Assembly: GCA_025267735.1 (NCBI GenBank)
Contig: CM046294.1
Span: forward strand, 8,032,001-8,096,000
Reading direction: 5' to 3'
Length of the DNA stretch: 64,000 nt
Source: Mactra quadrangularis
Taxonomy: Eukaryota > Mollusca > Bivalvia > Venerida > Mactridae
Positions 36,095 to 47,625 of this stretch are shown here, piece by piece. The notes beneath the pieces were generated by a model. It was not told where the DNA came from and did not search any database. It saw nothing but the letters and a program-made list of their open reading frames with translations. A program made the position numbers and the translations under genes. The stretch's first letter is position 1. Each line of letters starts with the position of its first letter.

Positions 36095-36705
36095 TACTGG
36101 GAGTGTACCAAAAGCATTTAAAAGCGTTATTATTAGACCATTGCTGAAAAAGTCGGATATGGATTCAAATGTTCTTAAGAACTACAGACCGGTTTCAAAT
36201 CTTACATTTCTGTCAAAGATATTGGAAAAGTTGTCAATGTTAGACTTAATAACCATCTTAAAGAGAACAACCTGCACGAACCTTTTCATTCTACCGAAAC
36301 GGCTCTTCTTGCCGTGCAAAATTACATTCTCCAGTCTCTAGACATATAACTGTGTTACAATCCTGGTATTATTGGACCAATCTGCTGCTTTCGACTGCAT
36401 GATCACGATGGTAGACTTGGTGCCATTTGCTTGCGACACGGATTATTACATCATTTCTATACTGATGATTCTCAACATAATTTCAAGATTTCAAGATCAG
36501 AAGCGTTAAGTTGTATTGAAAAATGTTAGACTGAAATCTTTTCATGGATGAATGCCAAAATGTTAAATCAAATGCAGACAAGACGGAAGTTATGCTGTTC
36601 TCTTCAAAACATAATCGTAAACATGTTGAAGACATGCCCATTAGAGTTGGTGATTCCATCATAAACTCTAAAGACTGTAAATTTAAAAAGAATACATTTT
36701 CTTTC
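36095..36705 (+). pseudogene. Decayed CR1/L2-like LINE reverse transcriptase, copy B
   Basis: Paralogue of 17640-18446, with ALLDHC-free palm. Readable pieces are [20 protein letters not shown] (fingers), [22 protein letters not shown] text in shifted frames, and SNADKTEVMLFSSKHNRK (thumb side). It has lost the middle of the palm (between about 36370 and 36480), including the VPQGSV motif kept in copy A. Non-functional. Confidence 0.85.
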
Positions 36706-37784
36706 TCAGTTTTACTATACGTGTCGTGACTGTCAATGTATTAAATACATTTTAAACAGCGTGTTGTCTGCGGTGTCCATTAGTGTTACATTTTGTTAAG
36801 CGTGGTGTCTGCAATTATATAAGTTGTACATAATTTTGTAGATTTTGTTAAGAATGAATAGTTTTATACGTTTTCATGTCTTCAACTCAACTTATGAAAT
36901 CGCCCATTGCAAGTAAATTCCTTATCATAAGGCAAGTTTCTGTTTGTACCTTACTTAGCAATATAAACATCATTAAAATTAATTGTATAAGATGCGTAGA
37001 TCTGTTTAACCAATGTAATGATGTATTGACGGGTTTTACTTAGTTTTATTGCAAAACATTCGTAAAATACACTGTCTAGTAGTAAGAACATGAAGATCAT
37101 TAAATAATGAAATTGTATGAATTGTACGATTTGTATGAAATGTCTGGATAATTAGACGATTGATATTATAACTTGACGAGACGTTAAAAAATTCTTAATG
37201 GTGTACCGTCTGATAGTCTGTTTGTTTCCGGATAGACATTTTTTGTGAGTGTAATAAAGACACATTTTGTCTACATTTATGTATTTAAACAATAATTAAC
37301 GTTGAAATGGGAAAATCAGTGCGTGTACTTTGTAATAAAACTAAAAATCTGCGAGTCAGATGAGTCGCTTGACAATAGCAATACAGTAATTTACTTTTTT
37401 TCTGAAGTATGAGGAATCTATATGGAATTAAATGGGTTATACCTCAGACGAGGAAAATGCGGCTTACAAGAATTAGGAATCACAAAGATCGATTACTCCA
37501 AAATAATGCAAGAGACAGTTATGGGCATTGCAATTCTTCACAATGAGATCTATTTAGCTATGAGGTTTCAAGCCGATACCTTCAATACATTTGGAGCCCA
37601 TGTCAGTCGATACAAAAATGAAAAATGGAAATACGTTAACCATGACTGTGTGTGTGACAGAAATGGCACTAAAATATAATAAACGTTCGTTAGAAACCTA
37701 ACACAAAGGCAAAAAAATCGCTCTTACTGACATCTAAACACGCAGTGTATCATCCATGCTTTATCATCTAGCCTGAGAAAGGCT
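36706..37784 (+). repeat. Segment interrupting the LINE relic, copy B
   Basis: Paralogue of 18447-19509. Retains about 290 bp (37437-37725) missing from copy A. Confidence 0.55.
37422..37679 (+). CDS. Unrecognised 85-aa open frame kept only in copy B
   Basis: Reads MELNGLYLRRGKCGLQ..., then GIAILHNEIYLAMRFQADTF and a C-terminal CVCDRNGTKI, ending in TAA. The GIAILHNEIYLA stretch is reminiscent of a beta-propeller blade, but this is weak. The body of the frame (from about residue 6) lies in the block deleted from copy A, so no paired comparison is possible. It is more likely an exon or gene fragment captured in the repeat than a complete gene. No promoter or partner exons were seen. Confidence 0.3.
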   Translation: MELNGLYLRRGKCGLQELGITKIDYSKIMQETVMGIAILHNEIYLAMRFQADTFNTFGAHVSRYKNEKWKYVNHDCVCDRNGTKI

Positions 37785-38080
37785 TAAGGTCAGGCGCACC
37801 AAGAACCAGCTGACAAACATGTACAAGATTACACACAACCTTATCCATATACCAACCTCTGCATATCTAACACCCACGAAGTCTTCAACTAGATCAGCTT
37901 ACTCCCTAAAGCACCAAGTCTATGCTGCATTGACAGACACAGTTTAGCACAGTTTTTTACAAGAACAATCAGGATCTGGAAGCAGCTGCCGGCAACTATT
38001 CTTGATGCTTCTGATTTGGCATTATTAAAGAAGAAGCTCACTGAAAAGCCCTTTTTAGTTTTTTCATCACCTTGTGTCGC
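37785..38080 (+). pseudogene. C-terminal end of the LINE ORF2, copy B
   Basis: Frameshifted translation includes RRTKNQLTNMYKITHNL and a QLPATILDASDLALLKKKL stretch. Same role as 19510-19800: the end of the CR1/L2-like ORF2. Confidence 0.82.
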
Positions 38081-38854
38081 GAAACGGCCCAGGGTTTTTT
38101 TTCTATTTTTTCTTTCTTTACTTTTAAGCAACCCTCCCAAAACTTAATTGTTACTTTTCTTACTGCACTATTTACTTCTAATTTACATATTTTCTCAATC
38201 TCTAAGCGCGCCATCATATACTTGTCAAGTATGACAACTTGATGCGTCAATATATGACTTTCCTTATAACATCTCACTATACCAGTCTAAATAATAAGAT
38301 TTCTCTTTCTGCAGTAGTGCCTGACTGACTGTCAGACAAGTTTTGCATGTTAATATTATATCACTCAAACATGTGTCTAAATTAAATTTAAATTTCACCA
38401 GTGCTTGCCAATCAAATCTGTTTGCAGCAGTTTAATTATGAAACTTTGCCGATGGGCCAATGGTTCTCTTAATAAGGTATTAAGTTTCTTATACGTTGTA
38501 CAGCAACATGTCTGTTTTTCAATACCTAATAGCTATTTAACTGTTTATTACAAATTCAAGTTTTCTCAGTATCTGATATTCCTTCGAGAATTACTTCAAA
38601 ATCTGCTTTAATTAAGGTTTACATGCTGTTAAAACAGAATAAGTTCGGAATTACGCGTGTAGAGTGGGTATATGAATCACAAGTAGTGCATTAAAGTACC
38701 TTAATATGACTGTAGTTTACTCTTGAAGATAGTGATAAAAATACCAACGTAAGATTTCGAAAGCAAACAAAAAGTTCAATAACCATCCATTGAGTTTCAA
38801 TTTGGAAATATTTTGCAACATATTTATCCTACTTTCCTATATCTATTTACACAG

Positions 38855-39060
38855 ATGACTTTCAACCATTTATTTTTCAGATGACTTGCAACCGTTTATC
38901 CCTTGGATTACATGCGACCGTTCAAATTTTAGATGACTTGCGATCGTTCATATCTCGGGTGATGTGCGACCGTTTAACTTTCGGTCGACATACAGCCATT
39001 CATATTTCAGAAGACTTCGAACCGTTTATCTAGCATATGATTTGCAGCCGTTCATCACTG
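38855..39060 (+). repeat. Minisatellite, 26-bp unit x 8, copy B
   Basis: Eight units matching 20611-20816 one to one, including the odd units starting ATTAC (third) and AAGACTTCG (seventh). Confidence 0.9.
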
Positions 39061-40432
39061 ACGCCTATCATTTTTATAGAAGTTACTTTTTTGTCGACGT
39101 ACAGAGTTTCTAATTTTATTATATTATTTTGATGTTTTGTTTTATACCAGTTTACTATTTAAACAACATTTAACCAGCTACTTGTTTTAACTCCTTAGAC
39201 ATAGTCCTTAGCATCAATTAAAAAACGTTAAAAAAATAAACCGGATTTTTGTCTTTTATATGTTATTTTATTGACCAAGGAACAGACTTATGTCATTCGT
39301 TTGTAACACTGACAAATAGTAATCAATTGGTAGTCAGCTTAGAAATTGTTTGAAGCACATGGTTACATAGACACAGTCGTGACAAAGAAGTAGGCAGCAG
39401 GATTTTTAAATCTGGGTATATAAGTTTCAAAATGTTTTATACAGAATTCCTAGGGGTTTTTTGTCCTCAGACAAGTAATATGGAAAAACCAACTTGTCCG
39501 GGGTGAAAATGCACTTGTTCAGAAGTTCAATATTCATATAGACATATTAAGAACTATGATATTAAATACATATTATAAGAAGTAATAAATAATTTCGATA
39601 TTATACACTGTAGTTCACTGTTGTATTTGACAAAAACATTTAGACATTGACATTATTTAGTAGATTAACAGCATAAATATCACTTGACCGAGGAACAGTG
39701 ATATTTATATATTTTTGTTCGCAGACATAGGAATGCCACACCCCTGATATACATGTGAAATGAAGTAACAAAACAAATGACAACAAAGTAAATAAAATGG
39801 CTGCTTGGAATAGAACCTTTATTACAATATAAGGATAGAAAAAAGTTAACGGCTAATGTATTTCTTTAGTTTACAGTGTCATATAAACGAGATGACATGA
39901 ACAATGAGTATGACATTAAAGAGGTTCAGGTGGTTAACATTAATTATGTGTAAGTCACTTAAATAAAAGCTATATAGTTATAAAGCTGGTTATATTAATT
40001 ATTATTCTTAGTTAAAAAATCATAGTGTTTTCTATCACATCATTTTAACATTGGCAGTAGGCGTTACATTTCTGCGGTCATTGAAAAGATACAATCAACA
40101 AAATGAGATCCTTTGTCTTATGTGTTTCATTTAGATTTTCTAAAATTGGTATCAATGTGTTGCTTACGCATATTTTCAATAGACAGATGGTAATTTGTAA
40201 AACAAAATTGAACAGTTTTGCTTTGCATTCCGGTTTGACATTTGAAGAGGTTTCTGTCACGTTAAGCCATGTTTGTACAGAAAAACAAAACACTGTTTAT
40301 ATAAACAGTATAATGAACTAATCCACGACAAGGGATGTTTAGGATAACAATAAAATATATAATTTTGGTATGTTTTATGAGTGTCTAATTGATGTAATGG
40401 TAAAGCGTTCTACCATTACAATCATGATTGAC
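39061..40432. other. Duplicated non-coding segment of copy B
   Basis: Pairs with 20817-21990. Overlapping frames at 40078-40321 on opposite strands have no conserved counterpart in copy A. Confidence 0.5.
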
Positions 40433-40441
40433 TAAATGATG

Positions 40442-40495
40442 CGATATAACCTTTCTGTGTTGTTGCGCCTTAAAACCCAAACAAACAAACAAGAG
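40442..40495 (+). mobile_element. 54-bp mini-retroposon, second event
   Basis: Flanked by a perfect 9-bp duplication, taaatgatg, at 40433-40441 and 40496-40504. It starts CGATATAACCTTTCTGTG, continues with the hairpin arm (GCGCCTTAAAACCC) and ends in (AAAC)n. Its start falls within two bases of the start of the 22610 insertion although the target sites are unrelated. Confidence 0.82.
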
Positions 40496-41520
40496 TAAAT
40501 GATGGTGGTTTATTTGCCACACTAATTTTGTTAAAATGAACTATTCAACTTTTATTTTCAATACCTCTAACCCCAGGAATGGATTATTTCATTTTTATGT
40601 TTACACAAACACGTTATGTTTTTTGTTCGAACTATAGATGATGATGGCATAAAGACTTCTTTATTGTTGCAAGTAAACGTTAATAGAGTGTCGTATATTG
40701 TTGCGATTGCGAAAACATAACTCAAGCCACAGTCAATAGGGATTTCGTTCTTCCTTTTCTAACAATGTAAGCTTGTTTGGTTTCTATGTGAATTGTTTAG
40801 ATGAATAACTTCCTTTTTAATAGCAATAGCCAATGTGAGTCATCCAGAGTCTCAGTAAATAATTGAATGTGGAGTGCTCTTTATAACCTCCATTATTGAT
40901 TTAAAATAAATGGTGTATAATTTTTCAGAATTAAAGAGATATTCCCATTACTCTGACTTCCATAGCCATATGTTAAGACGGGATGTATGATTTTGACAAA
41001 CAGTCTGAATTATTCCTATAAACAAGTTTCTTTTTTTCTAAAAGTGCAAAAAATATTTACGCTACTATAGCGTATTTTGTATAATTTGTAAGTCCGAAAT
41101 GGAAAAAGTCTGAATACATTTAAAACAAAGTTTTTTACCAAACAAAGTAATTCAACTTAAAGTTCTAACCTGTCATTTTGTACCACAAGATGTGTCAGTA
41201 ACCTACAAGAAGCAAATTGAGACAGTATGAACAACGTATTTCTAGACAAGGCAAGTGTCACAAATCTGCAAAATCTTGACACCATAGGAAACATTAATAC
41301 ATCTTCTCTACGACGTAAAGTAGACTCAAAAGTTCATTAAACTACGTCAACTGTTTTTCAAAATGTCGTTCTGCGTGTATACGTAAAACTCCTACGCGAC
41401 AAAACTAACACGTTAATGTCAATGTATCTTTCTACATGTATCAGCTGTATGGTTCTGCCCACCTTTTTACAAAATTTCTTACGGAAATGGTTATCGTAAG
41501 TCAAATTTTTAATTTTGCAG

Positions 41521-42513
41521 TTCAAAGACAGAAGGATAAAAACCAAATTATGATATGATATTCGGGGGTATACAATATGCTACATAACTCAAAAATATTT
41601 GAGAATATTTGGAATCGATTGGCCAAATAAAAGCGGTATTATTAATGAATCTTGCGTTTGACTTACGATTATTTTTATTTTAATATTTTTTTGTAAAAAC
41701 GCATCTGTTATATTACCAATGGACTTCCATAACATTCCAAAATTTGTTGTCCTAAAAATACGATTCTTATTTGTAAATTAGCAAAATATACTGATATAGC
41801 AAATATAAAACGCTTTTTAATTAAAATCACCAAGCGAATACGTGAATTTTAACTGCATGTTTCTATTGACTTGATCTATTATTTTATATATTTAGTCCTG
41901 TTTTATAACCATTGACCTACCTTTAAACAAGTTTTGAAATGTTTTGTGCACCATCATAGAACCCAGTGGGAATTGTTTTGCCACTAACTGTTCTCTCAAA
42001 AGCTGAAACCCATTACGTTTTTATTCTCGTTATTTACTAGTGGCATCCTTGGCCATAACAAAGATATTGAAAATAAAAAAACATCTCCCTCTTTGTTCGT
42101 TGACTTTATGAAATATCTTTATTTTTATTGTGCTGTTTTTCTTAAATGTTTTTAGCAGACTACTTTATTAAAGAAATACAAGTCTCACTTTAAAATTAGC
42201 GACATAACTTATACGGCAAATAAAAACGATGTCATTTATTAAACGAGGCAGACATTTCATTTTTACTATAGTTTTTGCATGTACTCGTAATTGAGTTTTT
42301 CTAATATTCCTTAAATTATTTTTCTCATTTCATGTATAAATATTACTTGATATGTCCTGGTTTTTCAAATTAATATTTTTATAAATGTTAAATAAGTATA
42401 TAAATATTTCCACCATTAATACATACTTGTTTACATAAACAATTTATCATACCTCAAATAATGGATTATCCTGGTGCATGTTCGATTACCCCGAACGTTC
42501 CAAAACGTTCCGA
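41521..42513. other. AT-rich unique sequence
   Basis: Sequence beyond the end of the tandem duplication. No gene, RNA or repeat recognised. Confidence 0.4.
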
Positions 42514-42661
42514 AACGTTAGGGTCGGGACAACTCGACCAAAACACAACTCAACCTGAGACAACTCAATCCCCTACTAACGGATTGAGTTGTCCAACTTT
42601 GAGTTGAGTTATCCACGGGTTTAGATGTCTTCAAGTTGAGTTGTCCCGTACCCATAACGTT
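42514..42661. repeat. Nested inverted-repeat (hairpin) element, possible MITE
   Basis: Outer arms AACGTTAGGGTCGGGACAAC (42514 onward) and its near-complement ending CCCATAACGTT at 42661 differ by small gaps. Inside lies a perfect 13-bp hairpin, GACAACTCAATCC (42559-42571) / GGATTGAGTTGTC (42581-42593), with a 9-base loop. The word ACAACTCAA or its complement recurs several more times, so alternative foldbacks are possible. No target duplication was identified. Confidence 0.75.
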
Positions 42662-42954
42662 CGCTAACAGTCGTTACTGAACATGCAGTCGGTTTGTAAC
42701 ATAAGTATATAAGGTCGGCGGCAAAATGACGGTAGCAAAACACCATTGTGTTTGTTTGCTTGAATAAATATATTTGACTTATATTTTTTTAGAAACACAT
42801 GTCATCACTACGTGTTGCAGACCATTGTTCAATTATTGTATTCATCTACGTTTGTACCTAGCCATTGGGCTAGTTGATAGGCATATTTACTTCACTCCCA
42901 TTTGTTGTTTCCTTAAACAAAGAACTTTGACTTACTTGTGAATCACAAAGCAGA

Positions 42955-43100
42955 ATTGTTTGTTTGTTTGTTTTGGTTTTACGGCGCATCAACACAGACA
43001 GGTTATATCGCGCCGAAAGCAATTGATGATAAGTTATTAATGTAACCGAATTCTAATGGTATTAAGTCCTATATTTTATGATAAATATTTATTTTCTTCA
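42955..43100 (-). mobile_element. 5'-truncated retroposon 3' end with AAAC tail
   Basis: The minus strand reads CATCAATTGCTTTCGGCGCG, then ATATAACC, TGCGCCGTAAAACC and an (AAAC)n tail (GTTTGTTTG at 42957-42970). Sequence upstream of the hairpin aligns with the copy at 22000, so both derive from one longer parent. The 5' end and target duplication are uncertain. Confidence 0.75.
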
Positions 43101-43649
43101 GACAATTTTGTATTGCATATGATGATATCGACTGAAAAAAGCATAACTGAAATGCCAAATAACTAGATTACGAGCCAGTGTCAATGAGTAAAATCAAAGC
43201 ACTGAGAGCAATGAATAAACGATTTATCATAGTTAATACTAATTAATTTAGCTCGATTGAGAACAAGTTCTTGCAACTTAGGTTTATCATTTTCTAGTCC
43301 GCTTCCTAGTCTCCTAGTGAGGAACAGAGCGAAAGACAAACAAATGTAGAAGAAAATGACAAGGGAGTGGGTTTTCCAAAAAGAAACATTGAACTCTTAA
43401 AATCCTTCAAAATAGTAAATATACACCAAGTTAGAAGAGTATGTCGATCAAGGTCTACATCTAGTTTCTAAGCATTGACCTGTTATAAAAAAGTAAAATA
43501 AAACTCATAGACGGCAATGAAATTAAACTAGTGAACTTACTAGGAAGATTTCTCACTAATGAGGAAACTAAACTTCTTTATGATTTACTAAAATGTAGTC
43601 GCAGATAAACTTTTCCTTGTCATATGACCTCTTAAAACCCTTGTTTTAT
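43101..43649. other. Unique non-coding sequence
   Basis: No gene or element recognised. Confidence 0.4.
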
Positions 43650-43850
43650 CTACATGTGCCGTGTCTGTCAGCGTTATAGAGACGTTTTAACAGCTTGAAG
43701 ACTGCGTTGCCATTAGTTACACTCAGTATTAAGAATAGAATATATTAATCCTGTTCGTGACCTTTACTAGACTCATTAAATCGCCCACTTACTTCTCAGA
43801 TAGCCTTAAGTAATTTTCCTTACTATGTGTTTGGTATAATGCGTGTGCAT
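43650..43850 (+). repeat. Third copy of the segment that interrupts the LINE
   Basis: Matches 18465-18700 and 36715-36940 (GTCTGTCAGCGTTATAGAGACG..., TTAAGAATAGAATA, AAATCGCCCA). Its presence outside the tandem duplication shows that the segment is a dispersed repeat. Confidence 0.65.
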
Positions 43851-45307
43851 TAGACAGTCTATACCAGGGGTGTTGAATTTCTTTGCCCGACTTGTCCGAC
43901 TTATACATTTATGTCTGCGGACAAGTTAAAAATTATATTCCACTTGTCCTTGGACAAGTAATATTTTCTAGCTTAACAATACGACGTTGTACATATAACA
44001 TAGCAAGACCTATTAATGTGGATTTCGCAATGCTTCCTATTGTTCAACAATGAATTATCTCTTTGTCAATTATTTATCCTTTAGTTACATACAGTATGTA
44101 TTTCATATCACAGTTTTTAATTTTTAGTTATGAGTTTTGAACATTATGCAGGTGCTTTTTGATCATAGACTATATAATTATTAGATTTCACTCATCCGAA
44201 GAGAAGTGGAAAAACTTTGAAATCCACACCACTGTAAATGTTTGCGATTTAGACTTTTTATGATAAGTGTGCCGCACATGATCACGCAAAATGTCGATCA
44301 ATTGAACTGTAATCTACATGTTCATGGTCAGTCATTGAACATAATTTTGTTTACGCAATTTCAGTGCGATTATACGAGTACAAAAGGAAACTTGACACTG
44401 TCAAATTTGAGATTGAATAATTATGTTCCGTAGACAATTTTAAGTTGTTCATAGAAAGTGCATGTACGACATGTATTGGAAGACAGCAATACTGTGGGAG
44501 AGAAATATACATGTATACAAGTTACTGAGTGGGAAAATGTGTATAAAGTCTTTCAATTTGGCAAGTTCGACTAAATAGTTTCAATAAATGGATTCAATTC
44601 CAATTGCAAAACTACTTTACATGAATTAAATCAATAAATTCAAATGATACAAAAGCAATATAAATGTACCAACATTTATTTATACTCATGTAGTCTCCTC
44701 ATTGGTTCTTGTTTATATTTGTATCTGCATTAAACAATCTTTAATAAATTTACTTTGGGGAAATGTTTAAATATGTTGAGCAGCAAGAGGTATAGCATGC
44801 AAGTTAGGCTCGTTTACCGATACTTGGTACCGGTGCCGATATCTCTTCGAATTGTGCCGGTAAAATATTGACACCGGCACTACATTCACTAATTTAAACA
44901 GCAGGAAACAAAGTTATCAAAGAACTTGTGATACTGTCAAAACTTTTGTTTATCAATCGTTTATCAATCTAGTTTTGTGTCTCAAAAAATATACTTTTGC
45001 TTTTAAACATACTGCCCAAATAAAGTACATCGTCACATCAACTTAGTTGTTCACAAAAACATTTTACACTTTTATTGATTCTTTGCTTTTTACTGTATTT
45101 AGAGTTAACTATACTTGCGCTTTGGTATAAGCATCGTTTGAAATACCATATTGCATTGGTAGCGGAACTATTTTCAGTTCGTGCTTCACAAACCCTCGTA
45201 ATAGCATGTATTGTTATGTAGAATATTGAACTATGCTTCACGATCGTCTTTTTTACCAAGCTCAAACTCTTTACAATGAATATTTCTGAGTAAATATGAA
45301 TTGCAAC
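43851..45307. other. Unique non-coding sequence with small motifs
   Basis: Includes the CTTGTCC/GGACAAG motif cluster (43890-43965) and a small GC-rich patch at 44830-44885 with GTGCCGGT...ACCGGCAC inverted copies. No gene recognised on either strand. Confidence 0.4.
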
Positions 45308-46059
45308 TTGTCTGGCTTGGTCAATACGTTCAGTTCACATTCTGTTTATATCTTACTGTATCAGACATATATTGTCTCAAAACTAAGTATAATTGTAATT
45401 TATTGGTCATTTTAGAATTAATGACGTCATGAATTCGACAGGAGGGTTTTGTCAAATGAAGACGTTGCTAGGAGTATACTGAATAAAACGTAAACAAAAC
45501 AAGAATAAAAGCTATAATTAAAACGTGAAATATTACGGATACATTGTCTGATCAGCGACGTTAATATAACCATCCGATAGTTAGTTGAGTAACAGCTATT
45601 GAACATAAAAATACATTAAGTTTTACACAAATATTTAACTTAATGGAGCGCCGTCGGACAACGTAATTTTTTTTACAATTTCGGTATAAAGTAATTACAA
45701 TATGTGTCCATTATCTACCAGCCATAATGGTGATTGGGAAAATTACTTTAATTCGAGAACCTTTTATTCTAATTACATCGCAGTCGTAGATCTTTATAAC
45801 TGAATAAAATCTTATTGTTTACAGAATGAACTGTTCGTCGCTACAAAAACTCAATATTTTCGTAGTGGATTTTGAAAGTTGTGTGAGTATAGTTTTAATA
45901 TGGTGAAAGAGTGGCCGCTTAGGACCCGAGGTTGCTTGCTAGGGGTGTATGTGTGTGGTGGTGTAGTTGCTTTGGGTCTAACGGAAAAATACTTTGAACT
46001 CATATTTGTCCGATGTAATACTTTAGTGTTGTTCTGGTTCGATACTTATCCTTCATACT

Positions 46060-46165
46060 TAGTGTGACGTTTAGCGTTAAGGTTGTGACATTTATCGTAA
46101 GGGCTATTGCGAAGCTTAGCGTCATTTGTGGGGTTAACGGCATTGTGACATTTAGCGGCGCTAAA
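46060..46165 (+). repeat. Short degenerate repeats of GTGACATTTAGCG
   Basis: GTGACGTTTAGCGTTAAGG, GTGACATTTATCGTAAGG, a GCTTAGCGTCATTTG stretch and GTGACATTTAGCGGCG follow each other with period near 30. The inverted counterpart at about 54600-54740 (ACGCTAAACATCG, GACGCCAAACGTCGC) shows that the array was in the module before it was copied. Confidence 0.55.
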
Positions 46166-47565
46166 GACACTTTCAACGCTTTTGTGATTTAATAGTTGTC
46201 AACCAAACTTGTATCTTGATTAAAACCATAACAAAAAATAGACAATTACAAATTATTACTGAAATAATTATGTTCATGGTGCGTTTTGGCCTGCTTGAAC
46301 AGTGTGTGCTAAGAAAAAGACAATGTATAGTGATAACTTATACATCAACTATTAATGTTACATGTGTTTACAAAATACAGATTATTTTCTGTTCTTTTTA
46401 ACTTATACATTAAATGATGACATTTACCTAGAAATAGCTTCAAACATCTGCCATACAGTATATTGTATTACCTTAAGAGCTGTATGCTACTAGAGAAATT
46501 TATATTACATGTATAAGATATATACCAAAAGGCTCAAGTTTCTCATAATTCCCAATTATTTCAACAAGGACACATACATGTATCAGTTTACAATATACAT
46601 GTTATAAATCTGAACACTTTCTCTAGAGAAAAAAATATCGTGCTGTTTCTACTGTTGGTGACTCTGTTTGAACTCTCATTATCAGGAAATTCTAGACACA
46701 AGTTCTTACGTTGAATGTGAGAATAACACGAACATGGCATGACATTGTTTACAATTCAAAAGAGTGACAATCTTTGTCCTTCCATTAATTAAAAGAGAAA
46801 TTCTGGTCCGTTTTGATATACAATATACAACTTTATTTTCTTTCTCTCTCTTCGGTGACTTCTCATAATTTTCTGAAATAATAATGATAAGAATATATAA
46901 AAGTATGTATACAGTATGGTGTTGTTGTTGTTTTCTTGTAAATAAATAATATTAATGGGAAAATGAGTTTGAATATGAACACAGTTCAAGGACAGATACG
47001 TTGATAAACAATATGGATTTAATATATAATGTATGATAATATAAAAATAGTTAAAATAATTAACACGAATACCAATACAATTTTATTAAAATCCTTATAT
47101 TGATCACTTTTTATGTTAGCCAAACAAATGAATTTTACACGTGATTGTATTGTATTAAACTTGCATATTGTACTTTTCATTTTAAGACTTTATTTATCGA
47201 CAGAAGATAAAAAATAATGTCTATTACAACAAATTCTAATATTTCCAGAACTTGTATAAACAAGTAAAAATGATATTCTGATTCAATATAGTTTAAATTA
47301 CAATTTCTACAAATTTAATATTCCCTTGCAATGTTCCCATATCTTCCTTGAAATCATTTTATCATTATGTTCATTATGTACAGATCAACGAAACGTATAC
47401 TCGATAGAAATTCTATTACATGAGAGTCATTATTCACACAAGATAAGTCTTTGTCGTATGCAAAGTTTTGTATAAATATACAGAAGGTTTATAATTTAGA
47501 TTATATACTTATTTTACAACACGATTATTGAAAATATTTATTATACATTTCTTTAAACGGGCGTT

Positions 47566-47625
47566 AACGCCGTGTCAACACAATGTAGGTTATTTGACGA
47601 CACTTAACACAGTTTGTTGACGTAA
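47566..47625 (-). mobile_element. Family I SINE 3'-end fragment within Y copy 1
   Basis: GTTAACGCCGTGTCAACACA followed by ATGTAGGTTATTTGACGACAC on the plus strand, the tail hairpin of family I without the body. The other two Y copies do not show it at the matching place (near 53210 and 58610), so it is specific to copy 1. Confidence 0.6.

Larger units (their letters stand above)
23188..41520 (+). repeat. Tandem segmental duplication, copy B (about 18.3 kb)
   Basis: The downstream direct copy of 4895-23100, with about 90 bp between them. Copy B alone carries SINEs at 24664 and 25265, the block around them (24640-25075), a GC-rich block at 26473-26826, a 258-bp insertion at 31982-32239 and a 54-bp mini-retroposon at 40442. 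It retains blocks lost from A at 23282-23393, 28640-28990, 32880-33400 and 37437-37725. No intact gene lies inside. Homology stops at about 41520, where A stops at 23100. Confidence 0.92.
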
